Shown piece after piece: positions 18,291 through 26,456 of a stretch of DNA of 64,000 nt (position 1 is the first letter of the stretch; each line of letters opens with the position of its first letter). The position numbers and the translations under genes were made by a program. Origin of the DNA: Flavobacteriaceae bacterium PS02334 (GTDB taxonomy: Bacteria > Bacteroidota > Bacteroidia > Flavobacteriales > Flavobacteriaceae); contig JASCOH010000004.1 of assembly GCA_029959295.1 (NCBI GenBank), forward strand, positions 165,762 through 229,761, in the 5' to 3' direction. The notes beneath the pieces were generated by a model, which ran no database searches, was not told where the DNA came from, and saw nothing but the letters and a program-made list of their open reading frames with translations.

Positions 18291-18331
18291 TATTGTCGTT
18301 TTCTAAAATCAATTTGCGAATGTAATAAATA

Positions 18332-18359
18332 GTTATGAGTTATGGGTTATGAGTTATGA
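18332..18359. repeat. Four tandem copies of a 7-bp unit
   Basis: GTTATGA, GTTATGG, GTTATGA, GTTATGA in direct succession in the gap between ileS and the response regulator gene. It codes for nothing and has no partner arm nearby. Confidence 0.7.
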
Positions 18360-18419
18360 GTTTTTGGGCTGTTTAAGAGCTGCTAATTATTACTATTCTA
18401 TTGTTAGAAAATTTTTCTA

Positions 18420-18821
18420 TTATCTATTTTTCCAATAATCAATTAAATCGCTCAAGACTTCTTTTAGCTTTTCAATAGAATTTGGCTTTTGGAAAAAACC
18501 GTTGATTTGTCTTTTGAAGGCTTCTTCGGCTGTAAATTCATTCCATGCGCTTGTGAAATATAAAAACGGTATTTTCTTTTCTGTGATTTGAGTTTCGTTA
18601 AGCATGTCGTCTCTAAGTTCAAAACCGTTCCTCTTTGGCATGCTGATGTCTGAAATAATTAAGAAGGGATGGCAATTTTCTTTCAACAGATAGTCTATAA
18701 CAATAGTGCTGTCATTTAAAAGAACAATCTCATTGGTTACAAGGCTTGAAAGCACTTCTTTAAAAAGTTCTGTATCGTCAGTATCATCATCAATTACGAT
18801 TATCGGACCGTCTTTTTTCAT
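18420..18821 (-). CDS. Single-domain response regulator (receiver only)
   Basis: A 133-residue protein from the ATG at 18821 (MKKDGPIIVIDDDTDD); an earlier in-frame ATG would add 20 residues with no family match. The receiver fold is complete: acidic pocket IDDDTDD, phospho-acceptor Asp in LIISDISMPKRNGFELRD, conserved Ser/Thr in IPFLYFTSAWN, and Lys in NGFFQKPNS. No output domain follows, so it probably acts by protein contact or in a phosphorelay, as many Flavobacterium stand-alone receivers do. No partner kinase is adjacent. Cytoplasmic. Confidence 0.9.
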   Translation of the reverse strand: MKKDGPIIVIDDDTDDTELFKEVLSSLVTNEIVLLNDSTIVIDYLLKENCHPFLIISDISMPKRNGFELRDDMLNETQITEKKIPFLYFTSAWNEFTAEEAFKRQINGFFQKPNSIEKLKEVLSDLIDYWKNR

Positions 18822-19096
18822 AGCAAATTTTAAGTGACACAAAATTATCCATGAATAACTTATTGCTCTTATATAATTCACGTTTAAAGTTGAAGAATAA
18901 CAATTGTTTTTCCATACTGCTAAAATGTTTCTATCTAATCTTTATCAAAGGCGAGCCATTTTTATTTACTAAAAATCATTTGGCTTCCTCTAAACCAGCA
19001 ATAAAAATATCCTATTAACAAAAAAATCAGGTAATTATACTGTTTTTTAACATTTGTTTAATATCGAAATTTGCGATTAACAAAAAACTACAAAAA

Positions 19097-20548
19097 ATGA
19101 AAAATTTAGCCCCCCTACACCTGAAGAACTTCTGCTATGTTGTTCTCAGCTGTTTTTTATTGACTGCATGCAAAAAAGACGAAAAAAATGCAGACGATGA
19201 AAAAAGCCCTGAATTAGCCTACAAACAAGAAGCCACCGCCTGTGAATGTGAATCTTCTTGGTTTCCGCATGCACAGACGCCTCCTCCTGCAGAAGGAAAA
19301 GGGAGTCCGTTTGATACTAATTCTACAACCAACTGCATGTTTCACCAATGGTCTTGGCAGAAATTCTTGTGGCTTACAAAACCGCAGGCAAACAACAATC
19401 CTTTGTTTTTAAATGAACTGACTCAGGTTTCTGACGCTTTGATTCCGGTTCAAGAGCAAAAAGACGCTGCTATTGTGCTTACTTACACACAGCAGGCGGG
19501 TTCTAATGGCGTGCTGACTGCGAATCCGCATTATGGAGGAAATGATGAAATTGTAAAAGATGGTACGGTTTACTATTCAATTCACGCGAACGAGACCTTA
19601 TTAAAGGCTGCGAAAAACTATAAAGACAGCATCCTTTCTAAAAAACTGCCTGAGAATAACTTAAAGACATTCCCGATTGGGTCATTAGAACTTAAGGTAT
19701 CTTGGATTGATGTTAACACGATAAAAGCTGACAAGCAGAAGGACTATTTTGTTACAACAGCAGCCGTTACTAAAGACGGAAAAACATTTACGCAAAAAAG
19801 AGTTGCCCTTTTGGGAATGCACGTGGTGGGTGTCGTAATCAACCATCCTGAATTTATCTGGGCTACTTTTCAGCATAAAGATTTGGCTCCTTCCTATGAT
19901 TGGAAAAAAAATCATGCCGCTAGTGTAGAAGAAAAATTGTTGTATGCGAAAGGCGAAACTAGCGGACTGAACGGTATCACATGGACAAAGAATGGTCCTG
20001 CAACGCCTCTTAAACCTTATGATTTGTTTCAATTTGGAGTTCCGAAAGTACCGGGCGGTGATTTTATGAAAACGGCACAACAGGAACCGATGAACTTTGA
20101 TAATATAAAAACGATCAATGACTGTGTGGCTTCAAAACTTGACGATGTTTGGAAAAACTACTTCTATAATGGTTCAATCTGGATTAATACGGATGGAATG
20201 CCGCCGATAAAACAGGCTGAAACAATGATTACTTGGGGCGACACTCTTGACAGTGCAGAACCAGGTGCGATTGCAAGAGGTTCATTGAACAATGCGAATA
20301 TCACGATGGAAACGTTCACGCAAACTTTTGAAAGTGAAATGGACAGCATCAGCGTATCGAATTTAGCAAACTGTCTTTCTTGCCACAATGCGGTGAGTTT
20401 TGTGAAAGGAAACCCAAGGTCTCCGTTGTATATAAGCCATGTTTTCAATGCTTATATCAAAAGCAGCCAAGGACAGACAAGAATTCAGATCGATCAGCTG
20501 AAAGATGCCGATTTCAAAAAAGAATTACAAAAAAGAGCCGCGAGATAA
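19097..20548 (+). CDS. Large secreted lipoprotein with one c-type heme motif (CXXCH)
   Basis: A 483-residue protein with a lipoprotein signal (lipobox LTAC, Cys25), so it is exported and lipid-anchored. A single CLSCH motif at about 426-430 predicts covalent heme c attachment in the periplasmic or surface compartment. Other notable features are a Cys/Trp-rich start of the mature part (TACECESSWFPHAQTP) and MFHQWSWQKFLWLT. No named family is certain; I infer an electron-transfer or redox role from the heme site only. It has its own terminator downstream (20573-20614) and no partner genes nearby. Confidence 0.75.
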   Translation: MKNLAPLHLKNFCYVVLSCFLLTACKKDEKNADDEKSPELAYKQEATACECESSWFPHAQTPPPAEGKGSPFDTNSTTNCMFHQWSWQKFLWLTKPQANNNPLFLNELTQVSDALIPVQEQKDAAIVLTYTQQAGSNGVLTANPHYGGNDEIVKDGTVYYSIHANETLLKAAKNYKDSILSKKLPENNLKTFPIGSLELKVSWIDVNTIKADKQKDYFVTTAAVTKDGKTFTQKRVALLGMHVVGVVINHPEFIWATFQHKDLAPSYDWKKNHAASVEEKLLYAKGETSGLNGITWTKNGPATPLKPYDLFQFGVPKVPGGDFMKTAQQEPMNFDNIKTINDCVASKLDDVWKNYFYNGSIWINTDGMPPIKQAETMITWGDTLDSAEPGAIARGSLNNANITMETFTQTFESEMDSISVSNLANCLSCHNAVSFVKGNPRSPLYISHVFNAYIKSSQGQTRIQIDQLKDADFKKELQKRAAR

Positions 20549-20572
20549 TTCTAACCCTAGCCTTCTTTTTTA

Positions 20573-20614
20573 AAAAGCGCCTTGATTTTAGCAATAAAGT
20601 CAAGGTGTTTTTTT
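20573..20614 (+). terminator. Terminator after the CXXCH lipoprotein gene
   Basis: AAAGCGCCTTGATTTT pairs with AAAGTCAAGGTGTTTT (one G-T/mismatch position), followed by a run of seven T residues on the plus strand, 25 bases past the stop. Confidence 0.75.
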
Positions 20615-20624
20615 GTTTGGATAA

Positions 20625-20838
20625 GCTTATCTAAAATTCGGACGTGCTTAGCAAGCTTTTCTATATACTTAAAAAGAGTTCGGTGAGGCTTAGTAAACTT
20701 TTTGATATGCTTATTAAACTTTAAGCAAGGCCTATTAAGAGTTGGGATGTGCTTAGTAAGAATTAGGCAATGCTAATTACACTTTCGGATATGCTTATCA
20801 AGGGTTCGGCAATGCTTATCAGAGAATTGACCTTTTAT
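20625..20838. repeat. Array of ten degenerate 21-bp tandem units
   Basis: Units begin GCTTA (or close variants ACTTA, GCCTA, GCTAA) at 20625, 20646, 20667, 20688, 20709, 20730, 20751, 20772, 20793 and 20814: exactly 21 bases apart every time, although the bases between vary. Most units share GCTTAGTAAG or GCTTATCAAG, then a TTCGG-like block and AT. There are no spacers, so this is not a CRISPR. One minus-strand frame gives a heptapeptide pattern (LISIAEP, LISISES, LLSTSQL) but with several stop codons. This fills most of the 415-base gap; no gene is seen in it. Confidence 0.9.
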
Positions 20839-20963
20839 TAGTGAGAATAAGGCTTTAGGCTTAATTTCTAGATAGAAAGATGGCTTTTCGGACAAAATAG
20901 TATGTTTGTAGTTTTTTAGATTTGGATATGTTTTATATTTGGCGCAATGTTATCTTAATCGTC

Positions 20964-21422
20964 ATGAAAATTCGAAAATTCGAAACTTCCGATACACCTC
21001 GATTGATCGAACTGCTTCGATTAAATACTCCGGATTATTTTTCTGCTAGTGAAGAGGCGGACCTCATTTATTATCTAAAAAATGAAATCGAGCATTATTT
21101 TGTGCTTCTTGTAAACGATGTAATCTTAGGCTGTGGTGGTTTCAATTTATCGGATGACAAAGAAACGGGAAAGATTTCTTGGGATATTTTTCATCCGGAA
21201 AGTCAGGGAAAAGGACTTGGAACGACGCTGACGAATTATAGAATTGAGCGCATGAAGGAAATTAAAAGCGTGAAGAAAATTTCTGTGAGAACATCGCAAT
21301 TGGTTTATCCATTCTATGCGAAATTTGGGTTGGAGCTTAAGGAAGTCGTGAAGGATTATTGGGCTGCAGGTTTTGATTTGTATCAATTGGAAGCTGACGC
21401 AGAATTTGTTACCTTGCAGTAA
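20964..21422 (+). CDS. GNAT-family N-acetyltransferase
   Basis: A 152-residue protein from the ATG at 20964 (MKIRKFETSDTPRLIELLRL); an in-frame ATG at 20922 adds 14 residues (mostly hydrophobic) that do not fit the GNAT start. The acetyl-CoA loop is visible as HPESQGKGLGTTLTNYRIER (Q/RxxGxG/A form), followed by the usual strand and helix KKISVRTSQLVYPFYAKFGL. The acetyl acceptor is unknown. It ends six bases before the AraC-type gene, so the two are probably one operon. Confidence 0.85.
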   Translation: MKIRKFETSDTPRLIELLRLNTPDYFSASEEADLIYYLKNEIEHYFVLLVNDVILGCGGFNLSDDKETGKISWDIFHPESQGKGLGTTLTNYRIERMKEIKSVKKISVRTSQLVYPFYAKFGLELKEVVKDYWAAGFDLYQLEADAEFVTLQ

Positions 21423-21428
21423 ATAATT

Positions 21429-21854
21429 ATGAAGATGATACTTGAAGCGAAACTTCCGAAGAAAATACTTTTAAGACAGCACGAAATTACGGCTGCTTAT
21501 TTAAAAGAAATCGACAAACATTTGCTGGATATTGTGGAAGAGCGCTGTTTTGAAATGTTTGAAATCAGAGATTTTGCTGGAATTTTGCACATTCATCCCA
21601 CGCATTTGAGCAACACGATCAAACTGACGACAGGCAAACATCCTTGTTATTTTTTTGAGGAAAAAATATTAGCTATTGCCAAAGGAATGCTGGAAACCAA
21701 TGAAAAATCAATTGGTTCGATTGCCGCTTTGCTGACTTATGATCCGTCAAACTTTACGAAATTCTTCAAAGCTTTTACCGGAATGACGCCAAAACAATAC
21801 CGACAATCTTTTTTTGAGAAATCAATTCAAAATTCGGAAGCTATCACCATTTAA
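21429..21854 (+). CDS. Short AraC-type DNA-binding regulator
   Basis: A 141-residue protein consisting almost only of an AraC/XylS double helix-turn-helix. The first helix-turn-helix lies in EIRDFAGILHIHPTHLSNTI and the second in IGSIAALLTYDPSNFTKFFK, followed by the signature AFTGMTPKQYRQS. There is no N-terminal sensor domain, so the ligand input is missing or supplied by another protein. Its position between an acetyltransferase gene and an SDR gene suggests it controls one or both; that is inference. Confidence 0.87.
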   Translation: MKMILEAKLPKKILLRQHEITAAYLKEIDKHLLDIVEERCFEMFEIRDFAGILHIHPTHLSNTIKLTTGKHPCYFFEEKILAIAKGMLETNEKSIGSIAALLTYDPSNFTKFFKAFTGMTPKQYRQSFFEKSIQNSEAITI

Positions 21855-21927
21855 ACTGTACTACTCACCATTTTTCCCAAGCACATTCTCAGTAATTTTA
21901 CATCACTAAATTTTAATAAAAAATAAG

Positions 21928-22689
21928 ATGGCAAATAGTAAAATTGTTCTTGTAACAGGCGGTAGCCGTGGACTTGGAAAAAATATGGCTTTAAGTTTGG
22001 CTAAAAAAGGACTTGACGTAATTCTGACGTACAACAGCAAAAAAGACGAAGCTGACGCTGTGGTTTCTGAAATCGAATCTTTGGGACAAAAAGCGCTTGC
22101 ACTGCAATTAAATGTAGGCGAATCAAAAACTTTTGATGCTTTTTTTGAAACTTTAAAAGCAACATCAAAAACTACTTTCGGAACTGATAAAATTGATTAT
22201 TTGGTAAACAATGCTGGCATTGGAATCTATGGCGCTTTCGCAGAAACTACTGAAGAACAGTTCAATACTTTGTTAAACATTCACTTTAAAGGAGGGTTTT
22301 TCTTGACACAAAAAGCGCTTCCTATTATGAATAACGGTGGTGGAATTGTGAATATCTCTACAGGCTTGGCACGTTTTGCCTTGCCAGGCTATTCGGCTTA
22401 TGCAGCCATGAAAGGCGCAATGGAAACTTTGACAAGATACCAAGCAAAAGAACTTGGCGAAAGAGGAATTCGTTCAAATTCTGTGGCTCCGGGTGCGATT
22501 GAAACTGATTTCGGTGGCGGTTTGGTTCGTGACAATGCTGATATTAACAAACATATTGCTTCTACAATTGCTTTGGGACGCGTTGGTCTTCCTGATGATA
22601 TTGGCGGCGTGGTTGCCTTTTTGTGCAGCGATGATGCAAAATGGGTAAACGCGCAACGCATTGAAGTTTCTGGCGGTACGCTGATTTAA
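21928..22689 (+). CDS. Short-chain dehydrogenase/reductase
   Basis: A 253-residue classical SDR. The NAD(P) loop is TGGSRGLGKNMA near the N terminus (the Arg after Ser favours NADP), then NNAGIGIYG, catalytic Ser in VNISTGLARF, and YSAYAAMKGAM (YxxxK catalytic pair). The C-terminal VEVSGG-like end (RIEVSGGTLI) is typical. The substrate is unknown. It follows the AraC-type gene by 73 bases and is a plausible target of it. A strong terminator follows. Confidence 0.93.
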   Translation: MANSKIVLVTGGSRGLGKNMALSLAKKGLDVILTYNSKKDEADAVVSEIESLGQKALALQLNVGESKTFDAFFETLKATSKTTFGTDKIDYLVNNAGIGIYGAFAETTEEQFNTLLNIHFKGGFFLTQKALPIMNNGGGIVNISTGLARFALPGYSAYAAMKGAMETLTRYQAKELGERGIRSNSVAPGAIETDFGGGLVRDNADINKHIASTIALGRVGLPDDIGGVVAFLCSDDAKWVNAQRIEVSGGTLI

Positions 22690-22711
22690 AACTCTTTTTA
22701 AAATATATAAT

Positions 22712-22749
22712 AAAGCGCAGCAGTTTAAAAACCTGTTGCGCTTTTTTTG
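22712..22749 (+). terminator. Terminator after the SDR gene
   Basis: AAAGCGCAGCAG and CTGTTGCGCTTT arms with one mismatch, a nine-base loop, then seven T residues on the plus strand. Confidence 0.85.
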
Positions 22750-22824
22750 TGATATTGTCGTGTTAATTTTGATTGGCTTTTTGTAAATTCATACTTTTAA
22801 AAACTAACTACAACCATTACCACA

Positions 22825-23289
22825 ATGCCAAAAACTACGCTCAAAAGAACGGATTCTACTAATCCGGATTTTCAAAAATTAGTAGCACTACTCGACAATT
22901 ATCTCACCGGAGTCAACGGTGAAAACGATGCTTTCTTCTCACAATTTAATACGATTGACGCATTGCACCATGTGCTGGTTGCTTACAGCGACGGCGTTCC
23001 CGTGGGCTGTGGCGCTTTCAAGCCTTATTCTGAAAACACGGTTGAAATTAAAAGAATGTTCGTGCTTCCAGAATTCAGAGAACAGGGAATTGCAAGACAG
23101 ATTTTAAAAAACTTAGAATATTGGGCGGAAGAATCCAACTTTGACTTCTGTATTTTAGAAACCAGCAAAAACATGGAAGACGCTGTGAAATTGTATCAAA
23201 AATCAGGTTATACTACGATTCAAAATTATGGCCAATATAAAGATATCGAAAGCAGCGTTTGCATGAAAAAATATATTTCTGAGATATAA
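22825..23289 (+). CDS. GNAT-family N-acetyltransferase
   Basis: A 154-residue protein. The acetyl-CoA site is in KRMFVLPEFREQGIARQIL (R/QxxGxA form), preceded by PVGCGAFKPY and followed by FCILETSKNMEDAVKLYQKS with the GYTTI strand typical of the fold's end. It resembles the many small GNATs acting on unknown amine substrates. It stands alone between two terminated units, with the secreted protein gene 29 bases downstream. Confidence 0.88.
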   Translation: MPKTTLKRTDSTNPDFQKLVALLDNYLTGVNGENDAFFSQFNTIDALHHVLVAYSDGVPVGCGAFKPYSENTVEIKRMFVLPEFREQGIARQILKNLEYWAEESNFDFCILETSKNMEDAVKLYQKSGYTTIQNYGQYKDIESSVCMKKYISEI

Positions 23290-23318
23290 ACTTTAGTTTT
23301 CCCAAAAAAATCTATTTT

Positions 23319-24197
23319 ATGAAAAAAACATTTCTTGGAATTTTATTTTTAGGAAGCATTGCTGCTTTCTCTCAAGTTCGTTATTCTGGATTTATTGACG
23401 TCTATCCAATTGAATTGGTATCTAATATTTCTTCGAGTTCTGGCGATTGCGTTTATGCTTATAAAAAATTTGATATTCCGATTTATTTGTCAGGAAAGAT
23501 GGAAAACGAAACGCTGGTTTTCACCGAGAAAGACAACGACGGGAAGGAATCTGCAACAATGACTTTTAAAAATATATCTGAAAATAGTGTTTTGACAAGA
23601 GGAATTTGGAAAGATTTAAAAACCGGAAAAGAATTCGAAATTACGCTCAACAAAGAATTTGAATTCAAAGATGGAAATGATACCGAATGGAAAAATCAAG
23701 AAATTTTGCAGACTGGATCTTTTAAAAATTATTATTTCAAATTAGTTACAGCAAAAAGAAAAGATGATTATTACCCAAGAGTAAGCGGGATCAGAATCTA
23801 CACTAAAAAAACAGATGCACTTTATCAGGAATTAAATTTTGAAGGTGAATTTCGAGGATTAAATAGTATTCAAAAAAGCGATTATAATTTTGACGGGATT
23901 GAAGATTTTTCTGTTTTTGAAGCAAGTTATGCCGGACCAAATACTACGAGCATTTATTATTTATTTGATCCAAAAACTAAGAAATATTTTGAAAGCGAAA
24001 TCGCCGGGGTTTCTTTAGAATTTGATGCGACGACAAAAACAATTACTGAGCATAATCAATGTTGCGCGGCAAGCCAGCATCTGGTGATGAAATATAAATT
24101 AAAAAATGACAAGATGATTCTGACTGAGGAAAAATGCTATAAATGGGATGAAAAGAAGCAAGATTTAGTCGAACAGAAAATCGAAAACTGCAGATAA
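23319..24197 (+). CDS. Secreted protein of unknown function with an EF-hand-like DxNxDG motif
   Basis: A 292-residue protein with a Sec signal (MKKTFLGILFLGSIAAFSQ). The N-terminal half is beta-rich. The C-terminal half has SDYNFDGIEDFSVFE, a calcium-loop-like DxNxDG pattern found in XAC2610-type and FG-GAP-like proteins, and a late CCAASQH pair of adjacent cysteines that may form a disulfide. I cannot name the family with certainty. It directly precedes the trp promoter region, but the trp promoter lies after its stop, so it is not part of that operon. Confidence 0.75.
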   Translation: MKKTFLGILFLGSIAAFSQVRYSGFIDVYPIELVSNISSSSGDCVYAYKKFDIPIYLSGKMENETLVFTEKDNDGKESATMTFKNISENSVLTRGIWKDLKTGKEFEITLNKEFEFKDGNDTEWKNQEILQTGSFKNYYFKLVTAKRKDDYYPRVSGIRIYTKKTDALYQELNFEGEFRGLNSIQKSDYNFDGIEDFSVFEASYAGPNTTSIYYLFDPKTKKYFESEIAGVSLEFDATTKTITEHNQCCAASQHLVMKYKLKNDKMILTEEKCYKWDEKKQDLVEQKIENCR

Positions 24198-24222
24198 AAG
24201 TTAATAGTTTTAAAAATTTATC

Positions 24223-24250
24223 TTGCAATTCAATTCTTTTTATACATTTG
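24223..24250 (+). promoter_or_regulatory. Promoter of the trp operon
   Basis: TTG at 24223-24225, 17 bases, then TACATTTG at 24243-24250, an exact TAnnTTTG element. Transcription would start near 24255, about ten bases before the leader-peptide ATG. Confidence 0.75.
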
Positions 24251-24265
24251 TATCAAATAAAAATC

Positions 24266-24319
24266 ATGAACACAATTTTAAACAATACTTGGTGGTGGAA
24301 CTTACGTCAAACGTCGTGA
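24266..24319 (+). CDS. trpL: trp operon leader peptide with three consecutive Trp codons
   Basis: A 17-codon reading frame, MNTILNNTWWWNLRQTS then TGA. Three Trp codons in a row at positions 9-11 are the hallmark of ribosome-mediated attenuation: when charged tRNA-Trp is scarce the ribosome stalls there and the downstream terminator is not formed. It lies between the trp promoter and trpE, and the terminator hairpin follows 39 bases after its stop. The peptide is regulatory only. Confidence 0.92.
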   Translation: MNTILNNTWWWNLRQTS

Positions 24320-24358
24320 GCGATATCTCCTATAAGTATTTTTTAAACCAAAATATCA

Positions 24359-24390
24359 AAAGGCTTGTCAATCACGACAAGCCTTTTTTG
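24359..24390 (+). terminator. Attenuator terminator of the trp operon
   Basis: Arms AAAGGCTTGTC and GACAAGCCTTT are perfect 11-base complements around a six-base loop, followed by T-rich sequence, 28 bases before the trpE ATG. An alternative pairing is visible: GTCGTGA at 24313-24319, at the leader-peptide stop, is exactly complementary to TCACGAC at 24372-24378, which overlaps the loop and the base of the 3' arm. That pairing could act as the antiterminator. Confidence 0.88.
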
Positions 24391-24417
24391 TTTTTATAAC
24401 TTTTTGAAAATCGTCTA

Positions 24418-25818
24418 ATGAAAAAATATAAATTACATACCAACTTCAAGCAAATTCTGGCTGACACCATCACGCCAGTAAGCGTTTATTTGAAAATCAG
24501 GGATAAATTCCCAAACAGCCTTTTGCTTGAAAGCAGTGATTATCACGCAAACAATAACAGTTTTTCGTATGTCTGCTTTAACCCGATTGCTTCGATTAAA
24601 GTAGAAAATCAGACGATTGAAATTCAATATCCTGATCAAACTTCTGAAGTAAAATTGGTGGAGAAAGACACGAATATTCCACAGGAAATTTATAATTTTT
24701 CAAAGAAATTTGAAGCAGACAACACCGATTTCAAATTCATCCACAACGGATTATTCGGCTATATTTCGTATGACGCTGTAAAACATTTTGAAAAAATAAA
24801 TATTGATTTTAAGTCGGAAGAAAACCAGATTCCAGAAATTTATTATGCGATTTACCAGAATATCATTGCCATAAATCACTTTAAAAATGAAGCCTATATT
24901 TTCTGCCACAGCATTGACGGAAAAAATAATATTGCCGAAATCGAACAGCTTTTGCAGTCGAAAAACTTTGCTTCTTATTCTTTTTCAAAATCGGAAAAAG
25001 GCTATTCAAATATGACCGACGAAGATTTTAAGCAAAATGTGGCTTTGGCTAAAAAGCACTGTCTTCGCGGCGATGTTTTTCAATTGGTATTGTCAAGACG
25101 ATTTTCACAACCTTTCAAAGGTGACGAATTCAATGTTTACAGAGCATTGCGAAGCATAAATCCGTCGCCTTATCTTTTCTTTTTTGACTACGGAAATTTT
25201 AAAATTTTCGGTTCTTCTCCGGAAGCGCAATTAGTCATCAAAGGAAATAATGCCGAAATCCATCCAATAGCAGGCACTTTTAAACGTACCGGAAATGACG
25301 AGCAAGACGCCAATTTAGCCAAGCAATTAACCGAAGACACCAAGGAAAACAGCGAACACGTGATGCTTGTCGATTTGGCTAGGAACGATTTGAGCCGAAG
25401 CTGCAACGAAGTGAAAGTGGAGAAATACAAAGAAGTCCAGTTCTTTTCGCATGTCATCCATCTGGTTTCAAAAGTGACTGGAAAACTGAAAGAAAACAAT
25501 AATTTTATGGATTTGGTTGCCAAAACTTTTCCAGCCGGAACTTTAAGCGGCGCTCCAAAACACAAAGCGATGCAGTTGATCGAATCCATTGAAAAAACCA
25601 ACCGCAGTTTTTATGGCGGCGCAATCGGTTTTATGGATTTTGACGGAAATTTTAACCACGCGATCATGATTCGTTCCTTTCTCAGCAAAAATCACATTTT
25701 GCATTACCAAGCCGGCGCCGGAATCGTGGAAAGTTCTTCGGAAGAAAATGAAATGCAGGAAGTTTATAATAAATTAGGAGCGTTGCAAAAAGCGCTGGAT
25801 CTGGCAGAAACACTATAG
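24418..25818 (+). CDS. trpE: Anthranilate synthase component I
   Basis: A 466-residue chorismate-binding enzyme that makes anthranilate with TrpG. The N-terminal domain carries the tryptophan feedback-site motif LLESSDYH, and the catalytic domain has the family signatures FQLVLSRRF, PSPYLFFFDYGNFKIFGSSPE, HPIAGTFKRTGND and GTLSGAPKHKAMQLI, ending with GAGIVESSSEENEMQEV. Its place first in a seven-gene trp operon behind a Trp attenuator separates it from the related PabB. Confidence 0.97.
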   Translation: MKKYKLHTNFKQILADTITPVSVYLKIRDKFPNSLLLESSDYHANNNSFSYVCFNPIASIKVENQTIEIQYPDQTSEVKLVEKDTNIPQEIYNFSKKFEADNTDFKFIHNGLFGYISYDAVKHFEKINIDFKSEENQIPEIYYAIYQNIIAINHFKNEAYIFCHSIDGKNNIAEIEQLLQSKNFASYSFSKSEKGYSNMTDEDFKQNVALAKKHCLRGDVFQLVLSRRFSQPFKGDEFNVYRALRSINPSPYLFFFDYGNFKIFGSSPEAQLVIKGNNAEIHPIAGTFKRTGNDEQDANLAKQLTEDTKENSEHVMLVDLARNDLSRSCNEVKVEKYKEVQFFSHVIHLVSKVTGKLKENNNFMDLVAKTFPAGTLSGAPKHKAMQLIESIEKTNRSFYGGAIGFMDFDGNFNHAIMIRSFLSKNHILHYQAGAGIVESSSEENEMQEVYNKLGALQKALDLAETL

Positions 25819-25839
25819 AAATTTTAGAAAAAACAGACG

Positions 25840-26403
25840 ATGAAAATAATAGTTATAGATAATTACGACAGCTTCACTTATAATTTAGTCCATTATTTAG
25901 AGGATTTGAATGCGGAAGTTACGGTGTATAGAAACGATGAATTTGAGCTTTCAGAATTGGAAAAATTCGATAAGATTCTGCTTTCGCCAGGACCTGGAAT
26001 CCCCGATGAAGCAGGATTATTGAAGCAAGTTATCCAAAAATATGCGCCCACAAAAAGCATCTTGGGAATTTGCCTCGGATTGCAAGCAATCGGAGAAATT
26101 TTTGGCGGAAAATTGATCAATCTTGAGAAAGTCTATCACGGCGTTGCCACAAAAGTCACCAAAGTTTCAGACGATTTTTTGTTCAATGAAATTCCAGATG
26201 AAATGGAGGTCGGACGCTACCATTCTTGGAGTGTGAGCACAGAAAATTTTCCTGATGTTTTAGAAATCACTTCGGTCGATGAAAACGGACAAGTGATGTC
26301 GTTAAAACATAAAACGTTTGATGTCAGAGGCGTGCAATATCACCCAGAAAGCGTGCTCACGCCTTACGGCAAAAAGATTCTGGAAAACTGGCTAAAAGGT
26401 TAA
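25840..26403 (+). CDS. trpG: Anthranilate synthase component II (glutamine amidotransferase)
   Basis: A 187-residue class I glutamine amidotransferase that supplies ammonia to TrpE. The nucleophile Cys is in ILGICLGLQAIGEIFGG, the oxyanion segment is LLSPGPGIPDEAG, and the His-Glu pair is in VRGVQYHPESVLT. It starts 21 bases after trpE and has no fused trpD domain. Cytoplasmic, forming a TrpEG complex. Confidence 0.96.
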   Translation: MKIIVIDNYDSFTYNLVHYLEDLNAEVTVYRNDEFELSELEKFDKILLSPGPGIPDEAGLLKQVIQKYAPTKSILGICLGLQAIGEIFGGKLINLEKVYHGVATKVTKVSDDFLFNEIPDEMEVGRYHSWSVSTENFPDVLEITSVDENGQVMSLKHKTFDVRGVQYHPESVLTPYGKKILENWLKG

Positions 26404-26456
26404 CAATTCGCGATACACCTTGAGCCCTTTACCCAAAACCTTACACCTAAAAAAAG

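Noticed and set aside
18332-18359. Phase-variable repeat controlling ileS
   Set aside because: The four 7-bp copies lie 42 bases or more before the ATG, not in a frame or an evident promoter spacer, and ileS is essential.
20625-20838. CRISPR array
   Set aside because: Units are joined with no spacers, and the units themselves vary; there are no cas genes in the window.
24418-26403. para-Aminobenzoate synthase (pabB/pabA) instead of trpE/trpG
   Set aside because: The LLES feedback motif, the Trp attenuator and the five following trp genes fit anthranilate synthase.
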